DNA from: Blastobasis lacticolella
Lineage: Eukaryota > Arthropoda > Insecta > Lepidoptera > Blastobasidae
Assembly (NCBI GenBank): GCA_905147135.1
Contig: LR990059.1
Location: forward strand, 17,135,001 to 17,199,000
Direction: 5' to 3'
DNA length: 64,000 nt
The notes under the pieces were generated by a model, which saw nothing but the letters and a program-made list of their open reading frames with translations, was not told where the DNA came from and searched no databases. The position numbers and the translations under genes are program-made. Each line of letters opens with the position of its first letter. The stretch's first letter is position 1. This document shows, piece by piece, positions 22,921-36,763 of this stretch.

Positions 22921-24004
22921 CACTGACAAGAGCAGGGCTCTTAAAATGCTGATTCAGTGACAAACAAGGCGATTGCCCACTTCGACAAGGTTCCATTCAA
23001 ATCTGATTGCGCGAATAACTATAGGCTTTCATGTCTCTATATAAATCGTGCGTGGACGGTCACATCTTAAATTACATTACGGTTAACATATTCATAATTT
23101 CGAAGACTTATTTCTCAACAAGAATACTGTTTCTTGCAAGAACACCCGTCACAAGATTGAAATTGAGACTTGACAGAACTCTCGACTGTCATCTTGTTAC
23201 CGACTCTCATACGACTAAAAGTTACATCATCAAAGCTTTGTAACTGGACACGTGTCGCGCTCGTCCTCCGGCGGGGAGCGATTTGACTCGCGCGGCGCGT
23301 TCGGAACCGTGGCCCAGATTAGAAAAAAGTTACTACGTGACCATGGGGCACGTAAGCTTGAGTAGTGTTGGTTAAGCTTGAGTAGTTTTTGTTTTAACTC
23401 AAACCAAGGTCGAGGAGAACATCAAGATTTGCACTTTGATGTTTTAATTTTCTTTTCGTATTTGCATCATGCACATAGGCGTAGGAAGAGAGGGGCCGGG
23501 TGGGATGATGGCCAGGATGGGGTGCTCACTGGCTGTACATTGGCGATTGACTAGGCTTCATCGGCCACCTCAGGGGCCAGGCCCCCCTAGAAAATAGCCC
23601 TAGATACGCCAATGATCATGCAATAAAGTTCAGTGGACTGTCCAACAATTATAATGTCTACTCTAATACATTTCAGCTAGGACCTTCTAATCGTTAGATC
23701 AGACAATGAGATAGCCTTATCTGCTAAGTATTTCCAATAATGTGATAGGAAGGAGGTAATGGCAAAACCCTGAAGACTGAAGTGAAGGGATCTTTAAACG
23801 ATTTAATATTATTGGAACTGTCGGAATATCTCTTTTATGGATAAGACCGCCTTTGGACATTGTATTAGTTTATATCTGTATCATCATGCGTTTTTGTGCA
23901 ATACCGAGTTCCTATAATACCTATATAATGATCAAGCTGCATTTGACAAAGGTCGGTCAGAGCTGGGCCTTTGAACTAGTGTCAAGGTCCATTAATCGGC
24001 TATC

Positions 24005-24320
24005 ACCACAACCTTCGGCCGAAGCCGAAGCCGAAGCCATAGTAGAATCTCCAAGAAATTTCGTTCAATATTGGCTACAAGCTACAATGAATAATATAAA
24101 TGATTTAGAATTATTAATATTGAAGGTTTATATTGATTGCATAGTATAGAAATGTATGTTAAATCATCTCTAGAAGTTGATCTAGTGATGATAAAAAATT
24201 ATCTTGTATTTTATTTATTTGTCAAAATTAGTAAAAACCTTCGCTTCCACCCGAATCCCGGCCGAAGCCGAAGGTTTCGCGAAACTCTTTTTTTTTTTGC
24301 CGAAGGTGGCCGTAGCCGAA
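24005..24320. repeat. GGCCGAAG simple-repeat pair
   Basis: Clusters of ccgaagccgaag occur at 24013-24036 and again at 24260-24320 (ggccgaagccgaaggtttcg; gccgaaggtggccgtagccg). They flank AT-rich DNA and could be ends of a decayed transposon. Confidence 0.4.
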
Positions 24321-24674
24321 GCTTCTGTCGGACACTACTCCGAACGCAGTTGTCATGCGCGAGAGTGGGTGTCGCCGTGACGTCACCGCCACCCGACCCC
24401 CTTTGAAGTGAGCGGCGACCGCGGCCGGTGCCCGGAGCCCGGGGTGACCGCGTCACCCGAAAGACGAGCCCTCGTAAAACAGCGTCTTGTTAAAATATTT
24501 TACGGTCACGGTCTTGGGTTTCGCGCTAACAATGTGCACTATTAGTTTGTGCACGGCTGGGGATCTGAAAGTTTTAGGCGCACTTTTTGGGCCTTGACTC
24601 GTGCCTAATCCAGGTTGAAGGGACGACAAGCTTTTGGGATGGAATCACGTGAATAAGCTACATTCTACATTTTT

Positions 24675-24842
24675 TTTGTGCTCTCGCGCACGAGTGCCCG
24701 GTGTCCGCCTTGACCATGATCCAGGATTTGGCAGGTCAGGTACTTACAGTGAAGCGACTGCCATCTGACCTCCATGACCCTGCTACCAGGGGAACCTGAA
24801 CAGATTGGATCATGGTTACACATCCAGTCCCCTGAGTCTGTC
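24675..24842 (-). repeat. tRNA-derived SINE, family B (partial)
   Basis: On the plus strand: gtccgccttgaccatgatcc, aggatttggcaggtcaggta, agcgactgccatctgacctc, gattggatcatggttacaca. The tRNA-like head is missing. Confidence 0.75.
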
Positions 24843-24957
24843 TTAAATTTTAATTTCAGGGAATGAAACAACTGTTGACGGAATTATCGGATTTTTTTAT
24901 CTTGATTAAGTTTAAGGAACGTCGAATAAAGCGTAACAATGTAGGCGGTGTTTAAGG

Positions 24958-25172
24958 TAAGGGAAAACATCGTGATGAAATTTACATTCAGACGACTGAA
25001 TGTGTAACCATGATCCAATCTGGTCTGGTTCCCCTGGTAGCAGGTTCACGGAGGGCAATTGGCAATCGCTCCACTGTAATTATCTGATCTGCTCAATCCT
25101 GGACCATGGTCAAGGCGGACCCCAGGCTCTTGTGCGCGAGAACACAACCGTTAATGCCAAGAAGATGATTAT
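24958..25172 (+). repeat. tRNA-derived SINE, family B (partial)
   Basis: Opposite orientation to the copy 115 bp away: gggaaaacatcgtgatgaaa, gtaaccatgatccaatctgg, ggaccatggtcaaggcggac, and the tail taatgccaagaagatgatta. The two form an inverted pair. Confidence 0.75.
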
Positions 25173-25748
25173 TTAATGTAGGTAGTGTTTACAAATTGTG
25201 CTGCCAAATTTGAATTTCATTATTTAATAAAAGAAAACAATTTTCAGCAGCCCAAAATACTCCCACCCTCTCCCTCTCCAAGCCTATTAAAATGATTGCG
25301 TGACTGACAGCCGCACAAATGTGACCAAATGACAAAACAAGAAACTCTTTAATCCTATTTATAACCGCCGAGCCGAACACTTCGCTCCCATTCAAATGGC
25401 GTGTCGGGTTTCTGTCAAAAACAATTAAATGCGCTTAAAAAGTTTCAACACACAAATGTCATTAGGGGATTCCTTTGACACGGTGCGCGCGCGCGGGTTG
25501 TGTTGCATCCGACTAATCAACGTCAGCGTCAGAAGTCGGCGTCTGCGGCCCGGGAACACGGATTCCAATTACAAATACACAGCCCACTTACGCGTTTACC
25601 AATTACAAATGTAATCGATATAAACAAGTAAACATTAAGTGAAACATCGAAATGTGTAAACGGCTAATACGGTCACGGAAACTGTTGTTAACATATTTTA
25701 CAGAAAGTATATTGGGCGCCTATATTAAACAATATAAAAAAATTATTG

Positions 25749-26086
25749 TCTTGGCGTTAATGTGCGGGTTGTGCTCTCGCATACGAGGGCCCGGGATCCG
25801 CCTTGACAAGGATCCAGGATCTGGCAGATCATGTAATTACAATGGAAGGAGGACTTACTAACTGACCTCCGTGATCCTATTAACAGGGGAACCGATTTGA
25901 TCATGCTAACACATTCACCTAAATGTACAGGTTTCATCACGTATTTTCCCCTCATCGTAAGAGCATCGGTTAGTGTTCAACTAATGTACATAACTCAAAA
26001 ACAGTCATTGGTACCTGGACATGGACGCACTGGGGTTCGAATCGAACCCGGTACTTCCCCCTTACGAGTCGAACACCACCCACTAG
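25749..26086 (-). repeat. tRNA-derived SINE, family B (near full)
   Basis: It runs from cttggcgttaatgtgcgggt to the head with TTCGAATCGAACCCGGTAC (B-box complement; a short duplication is present) and gagtcgaacaccacccacta. Confidence 0.75.
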
Positions 26087-29000
26087 GCCCATATTATACT
26101 AAAATTGATAACTTGTTTAAAAACAAGAAAGCCCTTAACGCTATTAGTCTCCCATCCCAGATTAATGATGTAAAGAAATGAGACGTTAATCTCCGGATCT
26201 GACGCGAACAACCTTTCGCTCACATTAAACGTGCTGTTAGATTTGTGTCCACAAGACGTGTCACAATAAAAAGGATAACACAGACCGCGGTTTATTTCCA
26301 CGTCCATGCCCGCTAATTTGTAGTCGGGAGCGTCTGGGAGTGACGTCACGTCTTGTTGTTCCTGCGTTGACAATTTGTCACTCGCGCTGCGCCCGCGCAC
26401 CGCTTTGCTCTTATTTCGGTGGCAATTTGCGACATTTACGGGCGACGCTGACGCATGTTCCGCGATCGGTTAACGGGCGGCCGGCGCTGACGGGTGAGCG
26501 GTTAAGATTCTATGAGTTATGCTCGTTCGGCTTCCTATGAACCGCCTTTTAGATTGCGTGAAACATCGGAATAACTCTACAGTCTATAAAACGCGAGTCT
26601 ATTGCGTAATGGTGATTTGATAGCGGTGAATGGATACCGACGTGAGGAAGATATTAGAATGTAAACGTTTGTTTGCAAACTCTTTATAGAATATAAAAAC
26701 AGACCAAAAGAAAAATGTACACATTGTAAAGGTATGGACTGTCGTCAGTCGTCCCGTGACCTTGATGCATGCAACTGCGTCGAAATATCGGGCTACTTGT
26801 CAACAAGGTTCGCGGTAGGAAACCCGGAACATACCTTTAAAATGTGCGACAATAACCGCAAAAATTTAAAATATTATTAAAAGTCTACAGTTTTAAAATA
26901 CAGAGGAGATTATTGTGGTAAGTAAGGTATAACTAGTGTCATGTAATAAGAGACTTGGCGGGTCACGTGGTTCGACTTGCGCAGTAGGCGATTACCTGCG
27001 CGAAATCCCCTCTACTGCCATTTGACAAGTCTCTTCTTTCATGACGCGGATTATACTAAGTAAAATTAAAATTTCAATGTAGCGTCAGAAAAGTTAGATA
27101 GCTAAGGAACCTATTTTATTTTTTAAGATTATGTTTTTTACTATTTTATGTTTTGCATATCCCAGCATTGTCCCGTAATCCCGAAAAAGGCAAGTGACCG
27201 AAAAGCTGCGCCCGCCGCCGCAGCGCCGGCGGCCGGCGGTGGGCGGGGCGCACACGTGCGCGCTGCCCGCGCCGCCTTTGACTTTGGCAGTATCGCACGG
27301 ATGGAATAAAAACTTGTCATCGTTTCAGAGAAGAACAATTTTTAATTAAAGTTTTGGCCATGACGTTTCCTGTTGTGTCGTGGTGTGGGATTTTCTTTTC
27401 AATGTTCCGAAATTCATATTCAGTTTAGGTCTAATTCAATTTACTATTTCCTTGAGATTTTACCACGTAAAAACCACCGTACATCAAGTAGGTTTAATTA
27501 AATTCATCATTCAATTAAGGTCATAATGAAATTATTGCTATGCCTTGCGCAAGTCGCGAGAAAAGAAATTAATCATTTTAATTAAACCGTTTTTCATTTA
27601 CATAATATCAACATTCAGGCGCGACTTTTGATACATATCAACTCGACAATGCGTGATAAAATTATGAATGATTTTTTAAGTAGCTACAACTAACTCACTC
27701 CTCAAGGAAAACACACCCAACTCTCCTATATCATTAACCCATGGTGTTGTCGCGTTAACCGCGGAGTGTCTGCGGACAGCGGCCACACATGCGCCCGCGC
27801 ACACGTGCGGTTCTGCGAACGGCGCGCGGCCGCCGCATCAAAGACATCGCCGACTGTACGGGATGGCCATACTGGCCATACACAGCGCAACACAATGTTG
27901 CATACCTTGTAATTTCATTGTAGTCAGTCTTTAGATGTTTCGAAGGTAATTATCGTGGTTTCTATATTTCCATTTTCTTCCCTGGTAGAGTAATGTTTCA
28001 TCTCATTTAGAGGCGGTGTCCATACGTCATTTGGTTGTTTGTTGGTCCGCCACAGATGTTTCGATGTTATCCATAATTAACTATACTTTTTAAACTTTTT
28101 TGGTTTATATTCCACATAAGAAACCTATTATTGGAATTGCATGAAGCAATTTAACAAAACTAAAATTGCTCGATGGTGGCATGCATGGCTAGCAGGTATG
28201 TTACCGATTCAGTCTATTGAATCGCAGCCACCGCAACTTGGGATTTTACAGCAGCAAAAGTTAGTAAACCAAACTTTAATGAAAAATTCTAGACCATTAG
28301 ATTGGGGTGGAACCTTGAGGATGTAAATCAAAATGACAGTTCTCGGGTGAAAGAAGGAGTGATCCCTTTCTGATCGCGCATGGGTTATTGAAAATTTTAG
28401 CAATACGATGGAATAGGATTTTGTTGATGGAAACAAAGCTTTTCTATTTTTTTTTTTTACTGCTTGTCTCACAGCATGCAGTGAACATTCTAATAACATT
28501 ATTTTATTAAGCGGTTGACGTTGAAGCGACATGGGTCTAACACAGTCGCTCACAAACTAATTATTTGTACCTTATTAAGGTACCTTTGTAGTTATTATAA
28601 GATTTGATCGTATTTGTTAGAAATAGTGGAAGTTGTAAACAAACTGTAGAAATAGGCCTAGAGAACGCCAATATCACAAAAATAACGGTGTCTAAATTAA
28701 CATCAATGTTAATCCGAAACATTTATTTCCATCAAGCTTAAAACCTAAACAAACTTTGTAAAATGTAAATTATAAGTGTGAGTAATAATGTGCCAACAAT
28801 ATTGTTTCGAACAATCTTCTGCTCCTCTCTTTTCCTTCCTGTTTCCTAAAAATACAAAAACAATATGAACAAAGAGAATGTTTGTCATTATTTATTGTCT
28901 GAGTTGATTGATATAAGAACTGCGATCAACGCATTAACGCCGTTTATCTTCTCACAGTAGTGCTGTGCGGGAAATGCAAAATTGTCGATTATCGATCTTT

Positions 29001-29369
29001 TGGAATTAATAAGAGCCCAAGCGTTGATCCGATTCTACTTTGATTTTGAATGTTTACTAAGAAAGTGTGACAAACAGTTTTTAAAATGTTTAAATACTTA
29101 ACTTAATAACTTTAACGACAATGATTTATAGAGTTTACAGGTTAACTGAAAGAACTTTCCTTCTAGAACTTTTAATAAAAAGCAGTTTTGGCTATTCCAT
29201 TTGAGCCGTACAACGATTGGCCAGCGCCTCGTACATCCGCCAGCAATAGACGAGCATGTGAGGTAAACTAGAGCCCAGAGGTTGGTGATAGGATAGGAGA
29301 AATTTTTGATGTTCTTATTATAGACAGTTCTAGTTAGGAAACTTTAATGGCTGTGTCACATATCTATGC

Positions 29370-31140
29370 CAAAACCTAGGAGCGGCTATACCTATGGATC
29401 CATTTGGTGCGTACGCTCAGCCACCTCGACGTCACATGCTGCGCCAGCACTGGCCTCGCTACCGGCTCCTTTGACTCTCGCTTCCCGACTAATTGGTCTC
29501 AGAAAGAGACCGCATCACCCTGAAACTATCGCAACAGAAAAGGAGCGAAAACAATGAGGCGGGAAACATCTTTCTCTGCGCGGCTGATTTACGAGCAGCC
29601 TTTGACGCTCGCGCGCTGACAGTTACTAGTGTTTTCGGCGAATATAACGCGTTCATTAATTCAAGCGCGACTTCACAAGTTCCCATAGCGCCCGGGATAA
29701 AATAAATGCTCCACCGCGGTCGCCGCGACAAAGCCGCTAGCGTCCGATGGCTTGCCGCCGTGGCTCGCCGGGGCCGCGTCCAAACGCCGCGCGCTGAAAT
29801 ATCGTAATTCGTGTCGTTTACTGTATTCTTCAAGCGATATATTACCGCTCCTTTCAACTCCGGAGACAGCGGCGCGATCAAACGCTCGCTAGATTTACGC
29901 AGTCACTCTCGCAATTATTTATCGATATCGATATTTATGGGGGAGATTGTGCGGCATTTGAAATGCGTAATAACACGCTCGCCTATTATTTTAATACGAA
30001 TAATATATTGTTTTTATAATGGGAAGGTTTTTTAATAAATCCATAACGGTTGCCTTATCAGGCCATGTAAATGTAATAGTTTGATAGAATGGTTCAATGT
30101 GGGGCAGGGCGTATACGTTGAGGGCCTCGTTATGTTCGCGGGGAGGAAACAGCGGTGGAGGCAATCGCGGAGACCTAGAATTTAATGGGCGGTGCCGTGG
30201 GAGCCGCTGCGCCGGCGCAGTTACAACACTAGCCTCGTAGATTTACAACGGTCAATGCGTTTTACTTTAAAACAGTTCCGCGGATTCATAAAAATATTAA
30301 TTATGTGTGTGTGTAATGTTGTGGAGGATGCTAGAGGTGCGTATAGGCGAAACAGGTACGTGGAAATGAGTGCCAAAACATGTCAGGAAAGAGGTTCTGC
30401 GCTCGAGAGAGAGAGCTCGGAGCTCGGAGTCAGATGCGAGAGCCAACGGCTTGGATGCTGAAGACGTGCAAATAGGAAAAATAACTTGTAGGAAAGCGAA
30501 CCCTAGCAAAAGCCGGGATAGACCGTTAGAACGCGTCATGCTTCTAGGCACCACCCATCTGATGATTCAGAGAACCACCAGCAAGCGGATCGTACGTTGG
30601 CGCATTCGTTGCGGACGTCAATTGACATTTATATTGGTAATAAACTTGGCATTCGCGGTTCATATCGGCGCGGCTGGTTATCAGCAAATAATTGTTGGAC
30701 GCCGCGCCGGAGTCAGCTGTTTGCCTTCTCATTTGACTTGAATGAGGTAGCTGAATATGAATGTCGTCGGGTGTTTGTGGATGACAAACAGGCTTGCGAA
30801 AGCCGGGGCTGCGCGGGCGCCGCCGTAATGCGCCGCTGTGTTTGCCAACGGTTTCACCCGAGATTTATTTGATCGCGGCGCTGACATAGTTTTAGTGATG
30901 ACCCTTGAAGAAAATTTATTCTCTACGACATTGTTTGGTGACGCGCTGGCGCAACCGCTGGCGTTGTGAATGAAATTTGACGAGAAATTGTTACTCACTC
31001 GTTTGTCACACGAATGTTTGTTATGTTATCTCCCGTTTATAATTCGGACAATTGGAATCAAAATGCGGAGCTATTTCACGATGAATTAAATGTCGGGTTG
31101 TTTTGTGGCCTCATTGTATTTTACAGCAAGAGACAGCGGG
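29370..31140. other. CpG-rich intronic block with few repeats
   Basis: This 1.8-kb stretch has more balanced composition than its neighbours. It includes an exact TGCGC-CG-GCGCA at 30208-30219, near matches at 30810 and 30942, and a GAGAGAGAG run at about 30410-30420 that suits a GAGA-factor-type site. Open frames on both strands show no recognised domain. An enhancer is possible. Confidence 0.35.
30420..30545 (+). mobile_element. Decayed LINE C-terminal fragment
   Basis: The plus frame encodes SESDARANGLDAEDVQIGK and CRKANPSKSRDRP. This resembles the insert at 47877-48144, where the same positions read ESDARANGLRREDAED and CRKADPGRSRDK. Short and diverged. Confidence 0.55.
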
Positions 31141-32722
31141 TATAGGTATGTTTGCCAATAAAATATTATTAAGTATCTTCTTGCTCTTATACCTATAACA
31201 AGATAGAATCCTAGGAATATATAGGATTCTTCTTTCAAATGCAAATCAAAGATAATTTATTGGTTTTTAATCTGTAAATATAGATTTAGGTTTAAGTTTG
31301 TATATAGTTTGTGGCAGTGTAAATAAATGGTTACTTTGATCAGAGTGAAAAACAAAAAAAAAATGAAATTATTACATTCATTAATATTTTATTAAACTAA
31401 AGGGATTTATTTAAGCATATCCCTCGCTCTAAATTGAATAAAGGATTTCACATTTTGTAAAAATATCAACCGCAACGCAGACTAGAGGTTTTACTCTCTG
31501 TTATGACGACGGACGAGCCACTGGTAAGTGCAGTTTGCCTACTCGAGGCTAAACCAGCTCCCGAAGGCCCTCGAGCGGCCACACACGGCGACAGGCCGCC
31601 GACAAACGCCCCGCTACGCAAACAACCAGCAGCACGTAGGACAAGCCGAATAGATCGCGACAAAGCAGACGGAGTAATGATTGGGTATAAAATGACCAAA
31701 CCAACCGAAAAGCGTCGAATACCACCGACGAAGTTTACATAAACTCAAATATTTCCGAAAATACTGAACCGATTTTAATGAAACAAAGGTAAGGACCATC
31801 TCGATTAAATTGGGGTTTAATGATAGGAAACCGTTTCGGAGTTAGGATGCTGCACAGACAAACAGAGCCACAGATACACAGATGATGCACAGAACATCAA
31901 ACTTCTTAGCCCCTTTTTTGTCAGGGGTGAATTATGAAGATGCGTAGATTCCAGTCAGTCAATGAAGACTTTCCGCGAAAACAAAAATGGAAAAGATCAC
32001 GAAATCGGAAAAAATCACTCTGTTGGTGTAAGTAACGATGCGATCAAAGATGTAGAAACACAGCCTATTCATTCTGGAATTAAAAGTCTGTGTCATGTAT
32101 GTGTAGATTTAAAGATAAATACTTCACTAAAAATTATATACCTAGTTAAAATTCCTAAAATTGAAGACTGTTACGGACCACATCGTTATTCCGAGTAAGA
32201 AAACAAAGGATGCACACTATTGAAGGCGGTAAATAATAAATGGCTACGTAAATTAACTAATGAACGAGCCCCAAAACTTCATGTCTGTTGTCAAACTGTT
32301 GCCTGTTTATTCTAATGATGCAAATGAAAAATCGCTGGTGGCAACCCGCGGCCGGTGCCCAGCTGCCCTTATTAACCCCGCGACCGCCATAACTCACGTC
32401 CCGCTAATTATCGACGTGGCACGTGCCGTGCGCTTGCGCACCCCCCTCCCCCACCCTCACCTCCTTACCCCTCCAAGTTCCCCTTTCCCCGCGCAGTCCC
32501 CCCTCACCCTAACTCACCATCCACACCCAATTTGTTAGTCCGCGGTGCCAGCTTTATGGGGTAGCGAAATGATTCTGATTTGTTCGGAGCTATTTCGGTA
32601 TTTCCGCCGATGCCGTATCGGTCGCAATTAGAGCGGCCCAGCTGGACGCGAGCCGCGACGCGGTCGCCGGAATGTTCTACGTGCATTTTTCTGACAGCCT
32701 GCCATGGGCCGAATGAAGTATA

Positions 32723-32787
32723 GATTGCACATCGGCTAGTTCGCCTTCGTAGAGCATCGTCTCTGTCGAACGCGTGTGAGTAAATCA
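32723..32787. mobile_element. MITE family I, partial copy
   Basis: attgcacatcggctagttcg then gagcatcgtctctgtcgaac and gtgtgagtaaat. It matches one arm and the centre of the full elements at 36349-36440 and 52851-52949. Confidence 0.5.
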
Positions 32788-33279
32788 TCACAGCCCATAA
32801 CAGTCCAGGCTTATTAGGTCTGTGGACGCCGCAAACGATCGCAAAGTATGAAAGAATAGGGGGAGGCCTTTGCCCAACAGTGGAATGATTCAGGGTGATA
32901 TAAATAAATTAATAAATATCGCTTCTGACCTTAGAGAGTGACGGCCAGGGTTCGGTGCCCACATTTCTAAAACGCACCCGCAGTTCTGCATTTTTGTCAC
33001 ATGAAAAGCTAAGTTGTATTTTTTATACAATAAAAGGAAACCAACAAGCAAGCCTACCTTACGGTAGGTACCTAAGTGAACTCCTCCGCCCAAGAACATC
33101 CAGAACACCATTAAGGTCGCGAAAGCGGTGTCCCTTTGAGACTTGTTTATGAAAGAGTTATGAAAATCCAGGGCAAACTACTAATTATATGTGCTTCAGT
33201 AGGATTCGACGAAGCGTCGTTACCTCGTAGACGTTATGGGCGACAGTAACCGTTTTCGATCAGGGCCACAAGTCAACTA

Positions 33280-33485
33280 ATTAACCGGATCTCAATAGCA
33301 GCTCAAAGGCAGTTTAAATTGTAGCAGAATACCAAAAAGGCATCAAACAGCTGTTGATCTACTATTGAGATTGAATTACAATTCAGTCGAGCCATAAGTA
33401 ACAGTAGCAGAAAACCAAAAACGCGTTAAACTACTATTGCGATCCAATTACAATTCAATCGAGCTATTAGTAAATTAACGAACTC
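33280..33485. repeat. Repeat family F, tandem pair
   Basis: Two adjacent diverged units, each with ctattgNgatNNaattacaa, ttcaNtcgagc, and agcagaaNaccaaaaa, about 75-100 bp apart. Confidence 0.5.
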
Positions 33486-34593
33486 GAGGCCCATCTCGTT
33501 TGTCATTCTGTTCTAGTAGGTACAAAAAATAGACCTGTGAGTGTAAATAAAAAATAAATCTAAAACAAATAATCCCGTTGTGTGCGCTGCGCGGGCGCAG
33601 TAAGGCAGGACAGTAGCCGCGCGGGGGGCGGGCGGGGGGCGTGTTTGCCGCCATTACGCTGTTGACTCGCGCGCGGCGGCTAATGCGTGCGCAAACACTC
33701 GGCTCGTACTCGGGCTCCGTCGGCGAGACTCGCGGTGACATCCATGGTACGGAGTTTGTGTGAGAAAATGGATGGGTTTGGGTCTTTGTATTGGGAAGAT
33801 AGAAGCAGCTTTAGCAGCCTATGAGGCGATATTTTCCAATCAAGGAATCGGTTTTGATGTAACGAGATTAAATTTAACTAATTGAGAAAACTGTACTGAA
33901 ATCGGTAGATCCTTTCGGGAGCCATGCAACCACATGCATACCTACCTATAAACAAACATTAGGCCCAATACACAATGTCTTTCAATTCCTAGCTATATGT
34001 AAACCCTATCCGACTTTTTCTATCGGTTAGGTTATTTAACGTATAGAATAGAGAATCGTTTTGAGTCGGAAAAGTCGTAAAAGTCGGATAGGCCCCGATC
34101 AAGTTAACATATAGGTTCTCAAATACTTTTTAAACTACTGAACCTATTTTAATGAAACAAAGCTTAGAACCATCTCTTAGGTCCTTCCGTTCGGGAGCTA
34201 CAATACCAAAGACAGGGACACAGATACATACGTCAAACTTATAACACCTTTCTTTTTTCGTCCGTGGTTAAAAAGGAAAGTCTTTAAGCAAAGAACTTAA
34301 CTCACCATAAAACACTTTCATACACATTAGTTTATAATGATAACCCGCCCATTCAATGAACTAAAATATAGTGAGACAATGAACTGCGTCGCTCTGTTTG
34401 CGGTCCGGTAGCGGCGCCGCACGCCCTCTTGAACGGGAAGCTGCGCGCGCGCAGCCGACCCGCTCCGCCGCCGAACGGCCTCAAACGACAACTTTTAGCT
34501 TTTTACCGACGAGAAGTTTATTTGTATGTACCTACTGTTTGGTTAAAGTTGTGGTTTGGAATACCTTACGTATTTATTCAAGTCGGCATTACT

Positions 34594-34645
34594 TGAATAA
34601 TGCACATTACCTAGTTCGGCTTCGCAGAGCATAGTCTGTATAGCC
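34594..34645. mobile_element. MITE family I, fragment
   Basis: gaataatgcacattacctag, ttcggcttcgcagagcatag: one terminal arm only. Confidence 0.45.
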
Positions 34646-34697
34646 TCTTAAAAAAATTACCAAAAATCTTAATGAATTATTTTTGTTTATTAATTTT

Positions 34698-34830
34698 AGT
34701 TATTTTTTATACGGCAAACAAACAGACATGCGGGCTACCTGATGGAGTGGTCACCGCCGCCTATGGACATCAGCAACACCAGGGGCGCTACTAATGCGTT
34801 GCTGAACTGAACTCTTCAGAGTCTGAAGAG
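34698..34830 (+). repeat. Repeat family D2 fragment
   Basis: It contains ttttttatacggcaaacaaa, gggctacctgatggagtggt and accaggggcgctactaatgc, matching the 5' part of D2. Confidence 0.6.
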
Positions 34831-35939
34831 AGATTACGCACAAAGAAAAATAACGGACAATATGACAAGGAAAAACAATACAAAAGACTTATTTCTCAAA
34901 GATATAGGTATCTTACAAAAGACCTACGGAAGAGTTTTTAATTTTAATTTTTATATTTACTGTCTGGTAATGTAGGTACGCAGGCTAACCACTCACTTAA
35001 AATAAATCGGGTGGTGGGCAGAGAAGATAATAGCACCAACTCTTTCCATAGGTACATGAAGGCGACAAAGAATGTATAGATAATTTACAGACAGAGTAAA
35101 ATTTCACTATAACCTATTTTAAACGATACAATCGAACAAACATACCTAGGCTACACAGAGGCTCAACACATGTAGGTATATTTTGTTCGACCATTCAAGG
35201 AAAGTTAAACATGGCGCCAATGGTAGCTAGCACAAAAAATACAGTAGCGGCGCTTAGGCATACAAAGTACCTACATATAAGTAGAGGATCCGAAAAAACA
35301 CAAACACGATTAGCGAAATGCGGATTTACAAATATCGTGGACGAGAATTGTTTGACCATACTCTCGATACTGAGGCCGAGATATTGAGTCATATTTGAAG
35401 TGGTTAAGGTGCATTTTAGACTAAAAAGGGAACGGTAGAACTCAAAGCAGTAAGCAAACAGTCGGACAAACGGCTAATTGACAGGAAATTGTAACATCAT
35501 TCGTTGTTTGCGATTGGTGTTAGGCCTACTCTGCATTAAGGGTCCCGGCGGCGTCGGGTTACGGTTGACGAGACATGATGTGAAGGATTTGTGTACTTTA
35601 ATGTCGTATTAGATGGGTTAATAGTTTAAATACAATTTCAGAACATAGTAGACCCTAAACCTACATAACTTAGAATTAAAAGCTGTTGAGAACGCTCAAT
35701 TATGGCTCTTTAAATTTTCTAGAGCGAATGTTTTACGGTAATGAAAACTGGTATAGTTTGATAAGTGATGTTTTGGGATTTTTGTAACGAACTCAATATA
35801 GAACTAAGAACGAAAAAATATTTTGGAAACTAGTGCGATAGAGACGGGTAAATAGGTACTAAATTATAAAAACATGGTCTCCTGTTAATTATGTAGTTAC
35901 AGCTACCCGTTTGAAAGTTCGCGAAGCGAGTAATAAATA

Positions 35940-36144
35940 TGCTTGGACAATTGACACAGCGCCATCTAGCCCCAAAGTAAGCAAAGCTTGTGTTATGGGT
36001 GCCAGAAAACGGTTAAACTACTTATATATTTAGACACATAACAGAAATTAAAATTCGTCTTTTCAATTTCTGCCCGGCCGGGAATCGAACCCGGGACTTC
36101 AGCGTGGCAGACCGTGTCAACCAACTGAACCACTCAGGTAGTCG
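35940..36144 (-). repeat. tRNA-derived SINE, family A
   Basis: Well-preserved reverse copy: cagcgccatctagccccaaa at the 3' side; gcccggccgggaatcgaacc (B-box complement) and ccaactgaaccactcaggta (A-box side) at the head. Confidence 0.8.
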
Positions 36145-36261
36145 AAGCCTAGATGATAATTTAAAATAACTAACGTTAGCTAGGTAACTGTGTTAAATAA
36201 TCTACTCTTCTTCTTTCCACAAAGAGAAACTGAATAACCTACAAATATCGGTGGTCGGGCC

Positions 36262-36332
36262 AAGAATAGCAGGAAGGCGGACCCTGGGCCCTCGCGTGCT
36301 GCGCGACATAACGCCAAGATGATGATAATGAT
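36262..36332 (+). repeat. SINE family B, 3' tail fragment
   Basis: aggaaggcggaccctgggcc, then cataacgccaagatgatgat: the family B 3' end with its GAT-rich tail. Confidence 0.6.
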
Positions 36333-36348
36333 GAAGATCGGTGGTAGG

Positions 36349-36440
36349 TATTGCACATCGGCTAGTTCGGCTTCGTAAATCGACGTCTGTCGCTCGCGTG
36401 TGAGTATACACGAAGCCGAAACTATCCGATGTTCATTATT
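36349..36440. mobile_element. MITE family I, full copy
   Basis: About 92 bp with inverted ends: attgcacatcggctagttcg on the left, and the reverse complement of cgaaactatccgatgttcat on the right. The centre has gtctgtcgctcgcgtgtgag. Confidence 0.65.
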
Positions 36441-36763
36441 TATTTACCTGTGATTTGTGCAAATACTTCTGTTTTAAAACATTGAAATTAACCAGTCCGA
36501 TCACAGTGCTCGCTGGTTTCTGCGCGCGCGCCGTCGGCCGTTGGCCAACACCGGCATTACGAGAATAAACTCCATTAAGAGTTTTGAGGGTATGGTACTC
36601 TTAGGTATGGCTATCCATAGCTATGGCTAACCATAAATTCAACTCGTTCGTGGCATTGGTTCCGACGAAAGACCCTCATGAAGGAGGATTTTTTTCCGAA
36701 AGGTGTTGTGTTACGGCGATTTCGGGTTAACTGCGAGCGCCGACGTCACAGACGTAGAACAAA